Shown here: positions 34,271 to 45,539 of the stretch, piece by piece | How positions within the stretch are numbered: position 1 is the stretch's first letter | Layout: each line of letters begins with the position of its first letter | Origin: Solanum dulcamara | Lineage: Eukaryota; Streptophyta; Magnoliopsida; Solanales; Solanaceae | Reading direction: 5' to 3' | NCBI RefSeq assembly: GCF_947179165.1 | Contig: NC_077238.1 | Location: 46,194,293-46,258,292 of the forward strand | DNA length: 64,000 bases | The notes under the pieces: model-generated | What the model was told of the DNA's origin: nothing | Seen by the model: only the letters and a program-made list of their open reading frames with translations | Databases searched by the model: none | Program-made: the position numbers and the translations under genes

Positions 34271-37197
34271 TGTCATGACCCAACCCCGTAGGCCGTGACA
34301 GGTGCCTGAACATGGCACTCGCGTATATCCCTGCTATCTGTAAGTAAATTTGTCCCCTGTTTAAGTTATAGCACATCAACAGGCAGGATAACATATACGA
34401 CGGCAAGGCTTATGATAGGCACCATGGTACATACATGCATATACAACCCATACACAACTCACATATATGTCCACAGACCTCTAAGAGTAAGAACAATAAC
34501 ATAAGGCGGGATAGGGCCCCCGCCATACCCGTGAACAAATAAATATATACAGCGAGGGTTAATACCAAAACTAGGCTCCGACATAATGGAGGGCTGCTGA
34601 ATTGCTGAGTGGAACTTCTATGTTGATGGATCCCCAAGGTATGTATCTCTACCTGCAGGCATGAACATAGCCCCCCGAGAAAGGTGGGTCAGCACGACAT
34701 ATGTACTGAGTATGTAAAGCATAGACACCATAAGGAAATTACAGTTGGCGTAGGGATGCAGGGGGCAAGTATAACATTTAACCGTTTACTCTACTCACAT
34801 CGTATAAAATAAAGTCATACATATTACCATCATGTAATGTGCCTGAGCCGTTAGGGGAATCGGTATACCATCTACATTATTCTGTCATCATAAGCACATA
34901 TATATTATTAGTATTGTGGAACATATATCCCAATCCATACATATAGTAAGTAAATGCCGAGGAATGTATGGTCCGATCTGCACATCGTATAATAATACCG
35001 AGGAACGACGGCCCAATCCATATATCATATAGTATTGTTGAGGAACATTCGGTCCGATCTACGTATCATATAATAATGCCGAAGAATGTTTGGTCTGATC
35101 CACATATCATATAGTAATAGCGAGGAATGTTGGGTCCGATCCACATATCATATAATGATGCCGAGGAACATTTAGTCTGATCCACATATCATAAAGTAAT
35201 GCCGAGGAACATTCGGTCCGATCCACATATCATATAATAATGCCGAGGAACAATCGGCACGATCCATATACTATATAATAATAATTATATTATAGCCGGC
35301 CCGGGACTTAGTGAAACATGTATTAAAGTATACACGAAAAAAGTAGTGAGTAACCATATACAATCTAAATCATTATCAGAGACTCAACAATGTAAGAGGA
35401 TTAAGCTATTGTTCGAGGACCAGAATAGTAGTGTAGACATCTCAAGTGCCTTCTAAATGACATTGAGGCCTATATAACTTAGGTCCTCGGGGACCCTAAG
35501 CATGTACTAAAGTAATACTAAGAGTTCATGGAAATCAGGGATACCCATCGTCATATAGTCCTTAGGACTATAAGCTTGTGCATCCAGTACTTCTCAACTT
35601 ATGGAGTTCAAGGAAAGTAGTTCAACTTACTACAAGAGTTTGACATTCAGAAGTAATATTAGATACACATTACATTTAGGACTTAAAAGTGGAGTTACCC
35701 AGAGCTCGTATCACATTTTACTTATAATTAGGACATTCCAAAGGAAGAGAAAGAATAAGCTTTACCTAGTCTCTACTTTTCCTCAAGGAGTCATCATTTA
35801 CATATATCATACCCGGCTCGTCATGGGCTCGGTATCATAACCTTGTTATTGCCTTAACTTACAATCATTGAACCACACTTATCTCAAAGATATATCAAGA
35901 GAAAAGAAGGGTAGCTCTACGTACTTATGCAAAAACATGACAAGAGAAAGGAGATCACTTCATATACTTACTACTCTCCATCATACAGAAGCCTTGAGAG
36001 GCAATAACTCAACTAGTATAGGAATTCTACCATCGAGAAGTGAATAAGACTTATTAGTCATACTTTGGGTTCTATGAATGGAATTATCCCCATATTTCGT
36101 ATATCAATCACTTAAGGCTAAGACATGTAAAAACAAAGCTTCACATACCTTTACCGGGATTAACTGAAATCCAGCTTGACTTGATACCTCCTTAACCTAT
36201 TTGACATGAAAGTAATACTAAGATTAATAGCCTTTTAATTTCCAATATCCCACTCTAAAACCAAATTAATATCCTTTTAATTTCCAATATACCACTCTAC
36301 AACCAAGTAATAATAGGAGTCATTTCCTTATCCATTACCTTCGACTAGTTTGTTACTACTTCTGATGCTACCAAAATTCGGGTTGCATTTGCCTTGTAAC
36401 TTCAACATTCCCGAGGTTTCAACTCATCCATAGTGTAAAAAACCATGCGAACAACAACAACCATCAGCATATATATAAGTAAACAACCTCAACATTACAC
36501 AATACACCTCCAAACAACTAGCTCAAAACTACGATACGAAAATAGAGTTTTTAATGTTTATTTCACAAAATCTTTAACCATACCAAATAGAGGGTCATGT
36601 GTATGAAACAAGAATAACCCACACCCTTTTTAAAACACTTTCAAGCCCTTCAATACTCAACTGAACCAGCTGGTGACATGTGTCAACCCCTATGTGGTGA
36701 TACATGTCAAGCCCTAAGTGGTGACACATGTCAAGCCCTCATTCGGCCAACACACCCCTTTCCTTCCATCACAGGCTTCCATGTGGCATATAGGGTCCAC
36801 CACCCTTGCTCCAGTAAGCTTGGTATGTACTCCAGTAGCTTAAGTATGTAATATTTTCAAATTAGTAGCTTACATAAATAATCGTGTCCTATGACTCATC
36901 ATTCGGTCTCCCACTTCTTCCGAATTCTTATAACTCTATTTCCAATCTTCTCTACTATGGGGTATTGCATTCTCCTTTTCTTAGAGTTGTTTGATAGTGT
37001 TATAGATTATCCGTCTCACATGGAAACTATTAAGAAGCGTAAGATTTCTTAAGAAGTCTTAAGAAGCTTTTATAAGCTTTAAGAAACTTTGGGAAACCTT
37101 AAGAAACTTAAGAGGCTTATGATCCTTCCATGAAACTTAAGAGCCTTTCAAGAGAATTAAGAACGCGTTCCAAGGTAAAAAAGTATGGAGTGTAACA
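34271..37197 (-). mobile_element. L1 3' LTR (2.93 kb)
   Basis: Plus-strand ends are TGTCATGACCCAACCCCG and GGAGTGTAACA. It is shorter than its partner because about 0.5 kb is missing near 36660 (equivalent to 43555-44090), together with smaller losses near 36815. The G-box palindromes seen in L2 appear here as GACACATGTC, as expected of CpG decay. Includes the 41-bp array at 34957-35275. Confidence 0.85.
34957..35275. repeat. 41-bp tandem repeat, eight copies, in L1 3' LTR
   Basis: The unit is of the type ATGCCGAGGAACATTCGGTC followed by CGATCCACATATCATATA. Eight recognisable copies occur, the middle ones at exact 41-bp spacing. The 5' LTR of the same element has seven (41898-42175). L2 and the solo LTR at 14576 lack the array. 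Confidence 0.9.
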
Positions 37198-37211
37198 TCC
37201 TTCCCTCCTTT
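37198..37211 (-). other. Polypurine tract of L1
   Basis: The element strand reads AAAGGAGGGAAGGA directly before TGTTACACTCC, the LTR start. The L2 equivalent is at 53807-53820. Confidence 0.8.
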
Positions 37212-38400
37212 AAGAAATTCTTCTTAAAATGTGAACCAAAACCTTCCTTAAGATCTTGTACAAACTATATGGAAATTCCTATCTATTGCAATAACACATA
37301 CTGTCATCAAGCTATCACTATCAGAGTACCAAAGGTTGGGATTACCTGTAGCGTAAGGAGTAGGTACGGATACTTGTGTTTCAGTTTCTCCTTTGCTTCC
37401 CAGGTCATGTCTTCAGGATTTTTATTTCTCCACAATACCTTGATGGAAGCTACGTCCTTAGTTCACAATCTTCTACTTCGCCAACCCAAGATGGCGATAG
37501 GTTGCTTGTCGTAGGATAACTCCTTTGTGAACTAGATATACTTTATGGGATATACTCGAAATGGATTACCAACACACTTCCGAAGTATTAATACATAGAG
37601 GACTGGATGTACTACTTTCAAATTTACTGGTAGGTCCAGCTCATAGGCAACCTTGCCTATTTGGCGGAGGATCTGATATGGCCAATATATCTAGGACTAA
37701 TGTCCTCTTTTCTATTGTATCTCATTACTTTCTCTATGGATGGGTACCTTCAGAAATGACAAATCATTAACTTGAAACTCTAGAAGTCGACGTCGATTAC
37801 CTATATATGACTTCTATCGATTTTGGGCGGCTAATAACCTCTCCTGCGTGAGCTTCACCTTCTATACATCTTATCGGACCATGTCCGAGCCCATTAGTCA
37901 TGTTTTAACAATATCAACTAATCAATTAGCGACCTAAATTGTCTTCCTTACAATGTCTCGTATGGGGTCATTTGGATACTAAAATGATAGTTAGTATCAT
38001 AAGTAATCTTGATAGATACTAAGCAATTGTCCTAGATACCTTTGAAGTCAACCGTATAGGCCCGCAAAATATCCTCTAGCGTTTAGCTAGTAAGCTTAAT
38101 CTATCCCTCGATCTAAGGGTATAATGGTATACGAAGACCTATCTGTCTTTCCAATGTCTTCGTGGACTGATCTTCAGTAGTCAACTGTAACTCGGTCTCT
38201 TTCATCTAAGAAAATAGCTATGGGAACTCCGTAAAGTCTCACTACCCTCTTGACCTATAATTTTACATAATCTTGACTGGATAGGTAGTCCTTGATTGAA
38301 GGAACATGGGATAATATTGTTAATCTACGGATAACATTCCATATAGAATTATTTATCCAGGGAGTGCAAAGTGAGTCTTGTAGCCAAGGTCGTATTGTGG
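37212..38400 (-). pseudogene. L1 integrase remnant (3' end of pol only)
   Basis: Minus-strand pieces are AQNRQKSYIGNRRRLLEFQV followed by NDLSFLKV (about 37830-37750), the usual linker between integrase core and C-terminal domain. A decayed core lies at 38100-38300, with RLYGVPIAIFLDERD (about 38240), where GVP.SI.SDRG is expected. The C-terminal part reads LWRNKNPEDMTWEAKEKL (about 37430-37375). All are separated by stops. This is the only coding trace in L1, and it is the most 3' part of a normal gypsy polyprotein. The open plus-strand frames at 37185-37770 are its shadows. Confidence 0.75.
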
Positions 38401-41202
38401 AATATTCGACCTTGTATATTACTTCTTTCCTTCTTTAGATGACATCAACTGGTACCCTCTCTTTTAGGATTTTACTTTTTGCCCATCAGAGTTGGCTAGC
38501 AAGTTGTGCTGAAGTCCCCTCACACAATAACTTGTATAGCCAGTCCGTGGTTTGCTTTATCATTAACTGGTATTATGTTGAAGAACTGTGGCATACAAGT
38601 GCGCCATCTGTTAGTAATCGGCTAATCCTACTTATTTTGCTTAAGCTCTTTTTTAATTCCCTTATCATAATTTATAACACTCTAGGTACATAATCTCATG
38701 TCGTTGCTTCACCACTAGTTTGGATTCTCCTATCTCGTGCGATCATAGAAGCAAACACACTGGATCCCACCAGAATTCCAAAGTTAAACATGCTTGGGCA
38801 AGAGTAGTACTAGGATGGGTGACCCTCCTGGGAAGTCCTCGTGTCACCTTCTATTGCCATCCTTGCAATAATGTTTGAAGGCACTCATCTTAGCCCAAGA
38901 TTTTCCTTAGCGTCTTCTTGCTAGTCTTCATGTTTCATCTTGCCCTCTCTTCTTCTCTCTTACAATCGATGTCAGGGTAGATTTTTAATTTAACCATGGC
39001 TGTGTCCTTTTTGGCCATTTGATTTATCTTTTCTTTGTATTCCTCTGTAACGTCTCCAAAATATCATAACTCCTTTTCATCATGTACTCCTCCGCTTGGT
39101 CTTATGTTGTATATAACTATTCGTAGGTTTCAAAACTACTCTTATACCACTAGTATGAGGTAAACGCAGTATTTTCGTCTCTCGATCCATCTTGCTTTAC
39201 ATACCGACTTCACACTAGGACTTGCTCGTGCTAACGCTATTTTGTCCTAATTCTTTCTTTTGTTCCTTTACATACTCCTTGGTCTCCTCATTTCCTACCG
39301 TAGGAGATTTCCTATTCTCCTTTCTACTTGTATGTCCTGATATCAACGACCAATGACTTTGTTGCCATATCTTAATCTTTACTCAAATACGAACCTACTA
39401 CCCTTTTTGCGGCCCTTAGTTTGCTCAGTCCTACTCTCTTATCATATTCACCCCTTTTTGTAGGAACCCATGATTCTTTGGATGGTCTTAGATACCACGG
39501 ATTCTATCTATTTATTGTTGGCCTTGAGCTCTTGCTAACTCGTGCCAGTATGGGATCTCGCTTGAAATTTAAGCGGTCATGTCAACATGTGACAGTGTTA
39601 GTTGATTTCCTCTCACACTTGTATTTCTCTTGTCCACTTCCCCCTTTAGGGTGTACGTATGTCATCCTCTATTTATTTTCAACTGTTCATACGCATATGA
39701 TTCTATTCTAACATATTTGACATACTGCACCATGTCTACACCTTCTATTAACTCATCTATACTTTAGGTTGCCTTAGTAAGAAACCTTAATATAACCATG
39801 GGTTGCTCAGAATTCTCAATAACTAGTACCCAATATAGTCCAAGTACTGATACTCAAATCATATAACTAATGTAGTTTACCCGAAGCCACATTTCATTCA
39901 TCCCAATTAGTACGTCACTAGTGCTTATAATCGTGTTCGATTCTCCATTCGGGGCACTTATACTCTGATGACACGTGTCTCACATTTTGTTTATCACATT
40001 TTTTTCCAATGGATACCACTTGTTCGTTTAATAATTTCACAATGCCTCAGTTGTTTTGCAATTTCTATTCCCTATCTTCGAGGGATCCTACTATTTTCCA
40101 AAGTGGAGGTACATATACACAACACCCCTCTTTTCTTCATGAGGTTTCATCCTTGTAATGTACCCGATGCTAACTCCTAATCTTACTCATAATCACATTC
40201 TTTAGTTACTTCTTTTCTAGGGTCTACGTACTTTCATGATGATCCTCATTATATTCACACTATATTCTGCTCATGGTCAATCACGTAGGGTAATATTTCT
40301 TAACCTTTATTCACAACTCTTACTCTGGGTTAATTCCACCTAGTGGAGTAAGCGTACTTAATCCTTTATCCTTCTTCATCATTCTCATCGTTAATACCTC
40401 ACAAGCCTTCTTAAGACATTCATATCCATCACCATTCTTCTTACTATATCAATATTGACCTTCTAATTACCACCCATACTGCAATTAACTTATTTCCAAA
40501 AGTCAGTTGTACTCCTAGTTTAGTCGGATCTTATCGTTATTGTGGATACGATCTCTCAAGATATATTACAACCTTATATCTAATTCTCTTTCTATTTCCT
40601 AGAAAATTTTGGCAGTGTTTCCTCTATATTCCTTACTATGTCCAAACCTGCACGCAGGAAATACAGACAATGTCACGCAAGGCCAACATATATATATACA
40701 TCCTCATCATATCGTATCATAGCCATAATGCCTCACAGGGCCAACATATATATATATATTCATATCACATCCACACAGGGCGCCCAATATCAACCACAGT
40801 ATAAAATGATGGACTTACCTAGTATGTCCAACTCGAACTTCACCCGTTACACTTTCCTGTCTACTTTGCCTTTCAATTTTCAACTTTAAATTTCAATCAT
40901 ATTTTAATCTTCTTACCTTATCCAGCATGACTCTTTCACACAATTACTTACTTGTATATGGTGTAGCTTCCAATATCATCCGTCACTTTCTCCTGTCGAT
41001 GTCATTCTTTAGCTGAAACCAAAGATTAGTAGAAAAAAAGAATTTTATTTCCTATGGCTGGGCTCTATCGCACGATCTAATATAAGAAACAAAGATAATA
41101 TCCTAAATGGCCTATAGCCTCTTACTTATAGATGTGGTTCACAACACACCAATAAACATGACTCTACTTGACACAGTATGTAGACATTCCGATGACCAAA
41201 CC
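38401..41202 (-). other. L1 non-coding internal region
   Basis: Where gag, protease and RT should be there is no domain on either strand. The element strand is purine-rich. The region aligns with 54800-57433 of L2, for example GTTGAAGAACTGTGGCAT at 38577 and 54949, the 5S-like block, TTTAGCCCAAGATTT-like at 38890, and CCTGCACGCAG at 40647. It is therefore a shared, inherited part of the family. Near 40680-40760 a GCCAACATATATATATA phrase is duplicated relative to L2. Confidence 0.7.
38735..38850 (+). pseudogene. 5S rRNA-like sequence in L1 (antisense to element)
   Basis: The plus strand matches plant 5S rRNA end to end by recalled consensus. Markers are TGCGATCATA (38738), CTGGATCCCACCAGAA, AAGTTAAACATGCTTGGGCA (box A region), AGAGTAGTACTAGGATGGGT (intermediate element), GACCCTCCTGGGAAGTCC (box C, with one extra C) and TCGTGT. 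Length is about 116 bp against about 120 for the gene. By eye about 85 percent is identical. No TATA-like motif lies at the expected upstream position and no T-run follows, so transcription by RNA polymerase III is doubtful. It occupies the same place in L2 (55107-55226), so it entered the family before the two copies separated. Confidence 0.9.
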
Positions 41203-41214
41203 GCTCTGATACAA
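41203..41214 (-). other. Primer-binding site of L1 (one mismatch)
   Basis: The plus strand reads GCTCTGATACAA, against GCTCTGATACCA for a perfect match to the tRNA-iMet 3' end. It lies 4 nt from the LTR start at 41219. Confidence 0.85.
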
Positions 41215-41218
41215 CTTT

Positions 41219-44200
41219 TGTCACGACCCAACCCCATAGGCCATGACGGGTGCTTGATCTAGGCACTCACATATATCTCTACTATCTGTAAGTAAATTTG
41301 TCCACTGTTTAAGCTATAGCATATCAACAGGTAGGATAACATATAAGACAACGAGTCTTATCATAGGCACCATGGTACATATATGCATATACAACCCATA
41401 CACAACCCATATACAGGTCCACAGACCTCTAAGAGTAAGAACAGTAACATAAGGCGGGATAGGTCCCCCATCGTACCTGTGAAAATTTAAATATATACAT
41501 CGAGGGTTAATACCAAAACTAGGCTCCGGCATAATGGAGCATTTCTGAACTGCTGAGTGGAACTCCTACGCTGATGGATCCCCAAGGTGTGTATTTGTAC
41601 CTAGTGGCATGAATGCATCCCTTCGAGAAAGGGGGGTCAGTACGACATATGTACTGAGTATGTAAAGAATAGACACCATAAGGAAATTACAGTTGGCATA
41701 AGGATGTAGGGGAAAGTATAATATTTAACCATTTACCGTACTCGCATCATATAAAATAAAGTCATACATATTATCATCATGTATTGTGCCCGGCCCATTA
41801 GGGGACTCGATGTACCATCTACATCATTTTGTCATCATAAGCACATATATATTATTAGTGTTGTGGAATGTAGAACCCGATCCATGTATATAGTAAATAC
41901 ATGCCGAGGATCGTACGGCCCGATCTGCACATCATATAATAATGTTGAAGAATGATGGCCCAATCCACATATCATATAGTAATATCGAAGAATGTTCGTT
42001 CCAATCCATGTATCATTTAGTAATTCCAAGGAACGTTTGGTCTGATCCACATATTATATACTAATGCCAAGGAACCTTCAGTACGATCCACATATCATAT
42101 AATAATATCAATAAATACTCGGTTTGATCCACATATCATATAATTATGCCGAGGAATGATGGGCACGATCCATATACCATATAATAATAATTATATTATA
42201 GATGGCTCAGGTCTCGGTGAAAGATGTATTAAATTATTCATGAATAAAGTAGTGAGTAACCATATACACTCTAAATCATTATCAGACACTCGACAATGTA
42301 AGAAGATTAAGCTATCGTATGAGGACCAGAATAGTAGTGTTGACATCTCGAGTGACTTTCAAATGCCATTGAGTCGTATATCACTTAGGACCTCGGGGAC
42401 CCTAGATATGTACTAAAGTAATACTAACAGTTCATAGAATCAGGGATACCCATCGTCATATAGTCCTCCGAACTATAAGCTTATGCCTCCAGTACTTCTC
42501 AACCTATGGAGTTCAAGGAAAGTAGTTCAACTTACTACAAGAGTTTGACATTAAGAAGTGAATATTAGATACAGATTACATTTAGGACTTAAAACTGGAG
42601 TTACCCCAGAGCTCATATCACATTTTACTTACAACTAGGACATGCCAAATGAAGAGAAAGAATAAGCTTTACCTAGCCTCTACTTTTCCTCAAGAAGTCA
42701 TCATTTTCATATATCGTACCTGGCCCGTCATGGGCTAGGTATCATAACCTTATTATTGCCTTACTTTAAAATCATATCACCACACTTATGTCAAACAAAT
42801 ATCAAGAGAAAAGAAGGGTATATCTACATACTTATTGCAAAACATGCCAAGAGAAAGGAGATAACTTTACATACTTACTACTCTCCATCATACAGAATCC
42901 TTGAGAGGAAATAACTCAACTAGTATAGGAATTCTACCATCGAGAAGTTAATAAGACTTATGAGGCATACTTAGGGTTCTATGAATGGAATTATCCCCAC
43001 ATTTTGTATATCAATCACTTAAGGCTAAGACATGTCAAAAGAAATCTTCACATACTTATGCCTAAGACATGCCAAGAGAAAGCTTTACATACCTTTCTCG
43101 GGATTAACTGAAATCCGACTTGCTTTGATACCTCCTTAACCTTTTTGAAATGAAAGTAATACTAATATTAATAGAATTTCACTTTCCAATATCCCACTCT
43201 ACAACCAAGTACTAATAGATGTCATTTTCTTATCTATTACGCTCGACTAGTTTGTTACTAGTTCCGATGCTACCGAAAATTGGGTAGCATTTGCCCTGTA
43301 ACTTCAACATCCCCGAGATTTCAAATCATCCACAGTTTCAACAACCATACCAACAACAACAACCATTAGCATATATACAAGTAAACCACCTCAACATTAC
43401 ACAATACACCTCCAAACAACTAGCTCAAAACTACGATACGAAAATAGAGTTTGTAATCTTTATTTCACAAAATATTTAACCATACCAAAAGGAGGGTCAT
43501 ATGGATGAAACAATAAGAACCAACACCCTTTTAAAAATACTTTAAATCCCTGCAACATGCAACCCAACCATCTGCACTCACAGCACCACAACGACAACCC
43601 ACTACTCGACTTTGATTTAGCTACAACCACTTCAATTTAGTTTGTTTCTAAAGTCAAGCATCCTTATGCAAATTTTCAACTTAAAAACTTATTTAAGACA
43701 TGAAATATACCTCATAAAAATATCATGAAATCCAATTTGAAAGGGAAGCCCTTACCTTGCCCGAAACTCATCAAACTTGTCGAAACTTGCTTAAGAAGTT
43801 CCTTTAGCGCGCCTAAAACTTTGTGGCTATTTCCAAACATTTTGGGATTCTGTAAACCATAAATTTTCATTACTAACACCTTCATAACATTATGGTACAC
43901 CCTATATAATTAATTTACAGAGCGAAATCGAAGAACATATCTTTTTTTCCTTCCAACACCGTGGCTCTCTCCCTCTCTAGTTTCTTCTCTTCTCTTTTTT
44001 CTTGTTCTTTATTTTTCTAGATAAGTATGGAACTTTAATAAGTCATAAGATATATATATATATATATATATAGGCCACCTAAGGGGTGACACATTTCAAC
44101 CCGTAAGTGGTGACACATGTCAAGCCCTCATTGGGACAACACACTCTTTCCTCCAATCACAGGCTTCCACTTGGCATGTGGGGGTCCACCTCCCTTTCTC

Positions 44201-44705
44201 CAGCTGCTTCCACGTGGAACTCTATCATGCTTCTACATGGCACTCTCTCATTCTTCCACATGGCACTCTCTTCTCCCCCTCGTAGGTTCGTAATCTCGTC
44301 TTACTTTACAAATCTATGTAATACTTGCTATGTAACCTTATATGTACTCCAGTATATTAAGTATGTAAGATTTCTAAGTTGATAGCTTACATAAATAAGT
44401 CATGTCCTACGACTCATCATTCAGTCTCCAACTTCTTCAGGATTCTTATAACTCTATTTCCAATCTTCTCTACTATGGGGTATCACATTCTCCTTTCCTT
44501 AGAGTTGTTTGATAGATTTATAGATTATCCGGCTCACATGGAAACTCTTAAGAAGCTTAAGAGTTCTTAAGAAGCTTTTAGAAGCTTTAAGAAACTTTAG
44601 GAAACCTTAAGAAACCTAAGAGGCTTACGATCCTTCCATGAAACTTAAGAGTCTTTTGAGAGACTTAAGAACGCGTTCCATGGGATAAAAGTATAGGGTG
44701 TAACA
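41219..44705 (-). mobile_element. L1 5' LTR (3.49 kb)
   Basis: Plus-strand ends are TGTCACGACCCAACCCC and GGGTGTAACA. It aligns with 34271-37197 with many substitutions. It retains one intact G-box CACGTG (44211-44216) and an (AT)n tract at 44051-44072. The short frames inside, including 42156-42416 and 44107-44570, are non-coding LTR sequence. Confidence 0.85.
41898..42175. repeat. 41-bp tandem repeat, seven copies, in L1 5' LTR
   Basis: Same unit as at 34957-35275 but more diverged, with seven recognisable copies. It is homologous in position. Confidence 0.85.
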
Positions 44706-44710
44706 TATCT

Positions 44711-45442
44711 AAGCCCCATATTTCTATGGGGGGGTGCTTATGTAGTTAATTTGTTGTCTTAGAATTTGGGTTTTTGTATTCTGCTCAAGAATCATTAATT
44801 TGTTATGGGTTTTGTTAATTTTACATGTTTCATTTATGATTTAAGGTTGCAAATATATTTCTATGTTAGATGTTCATGTTAGCCTGAGAGGGTGATATGA
44901 AGTTGTTATTTTAACAAATAGTCGTTGATTTGATCTTATCAATTGTAATCTCACTCGAGAGAGGAGATTTTGCTAAGAATCGAATTAGTTGTGTTAATAC
45001 ACTTATCTAGGCTCGAGAGATCTAGCATGGATAGATGTCTAGTGATCAATAGATTATTTTCATATGATTAATTGATCCTTGCCTATCCATTGACAATTAA
45101 CAAAATTCAGTTGTGCATTTACCCTCATCCGAACAATATAATTAACTACACACTTACCCTAGAAGTCCTTTCTACCTTATTATAACTAAATTAGCACTAC
45201 CCGTGTTAGTGTTGAATCTAGTTAACTCTTATAATTGATATTCTCATAACTATAGTTTAAATCATGTTACATTTTAATTTCTTTTATTCTACAAAAATCT
45301 AGAACACTCTTTTACTTTTTGATCGAATTCTATTCCTAACCAGTCCTTAAGGAATTCAATTCCGACCTCATACATTGGGTTTTTATTGCTAGCAATCGCC
45401 TACACTCTAAATTGTAAGAAGAGTAGTTTGGGCATTATCTAA
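44711..45442 (+). mobile_element. Athila-like 5' LTR, second part
   Basis: Resumes after the TATCT duplication of L1. T-rich non-coding sequence ends just before the primer site. The exact last base is uncertain because the terminal CA is not obvious. The matching part of the 3' LTR is deleted, so this cannot be checked within the window. Confidence 0.6.
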
Positions 45443-45444
45443 AA

Positions 45445-45462
45445 TGGCGCCAATTCTGATGA
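45445..45462 (+). other. Putative primer-binding site of the Athila-like element
   Basis: TGGCGCC at 45445 is the start expected of Athila-type primer sites. The following bases (AATTCTGATGA) have diverged from the usual TGGCGCCGTTGCCGG, so only the first seven fit. Confidence 0.55.
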
Positions 45463-45539
45463 ATAGTGTTTAAAATTTGTTTATTGAAGTTGCTTGTGAT
45501 CTATTCATTTGTAGTGGGATTACTTTACTATTATTTATT

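Larger units (their letters stand above)
34271..44705 (-). mobile_element. L1: non-autonomous LTR element with 5S-like segment (10.4 kb)
   Basis: Minus-strand element with a 3' LTR at 34271-37197, polypurine tract 37198-37211, internal region to 41218, primer-binding site 41203-41214 and 5' LTR 41219-44705. Flanking duplication is TAGCT (34266-34270) and TATCT (44706-44710). The 4.0-kb internal region holds only the degraded end of integrase (to about 38400) and then non-coding DNA that includes a 5S rRNA-like sequence. Gag, protease, RT and RNase H are absent. The LTRs differ by roughly a tenth of sites plus large indels (2.93 against 3.49 kb), so it is older than L2. Confidence 0.85.

Noticed and set aside
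38735..38850. Functional 5S rRNA gene
   Set aside because: Box A and box C carry changes including an inserted C, there is no upstream TATA-like element at the usual place, no T-run terminator, and it is a single copy inside a retroelement rather than a tandem 5S array.
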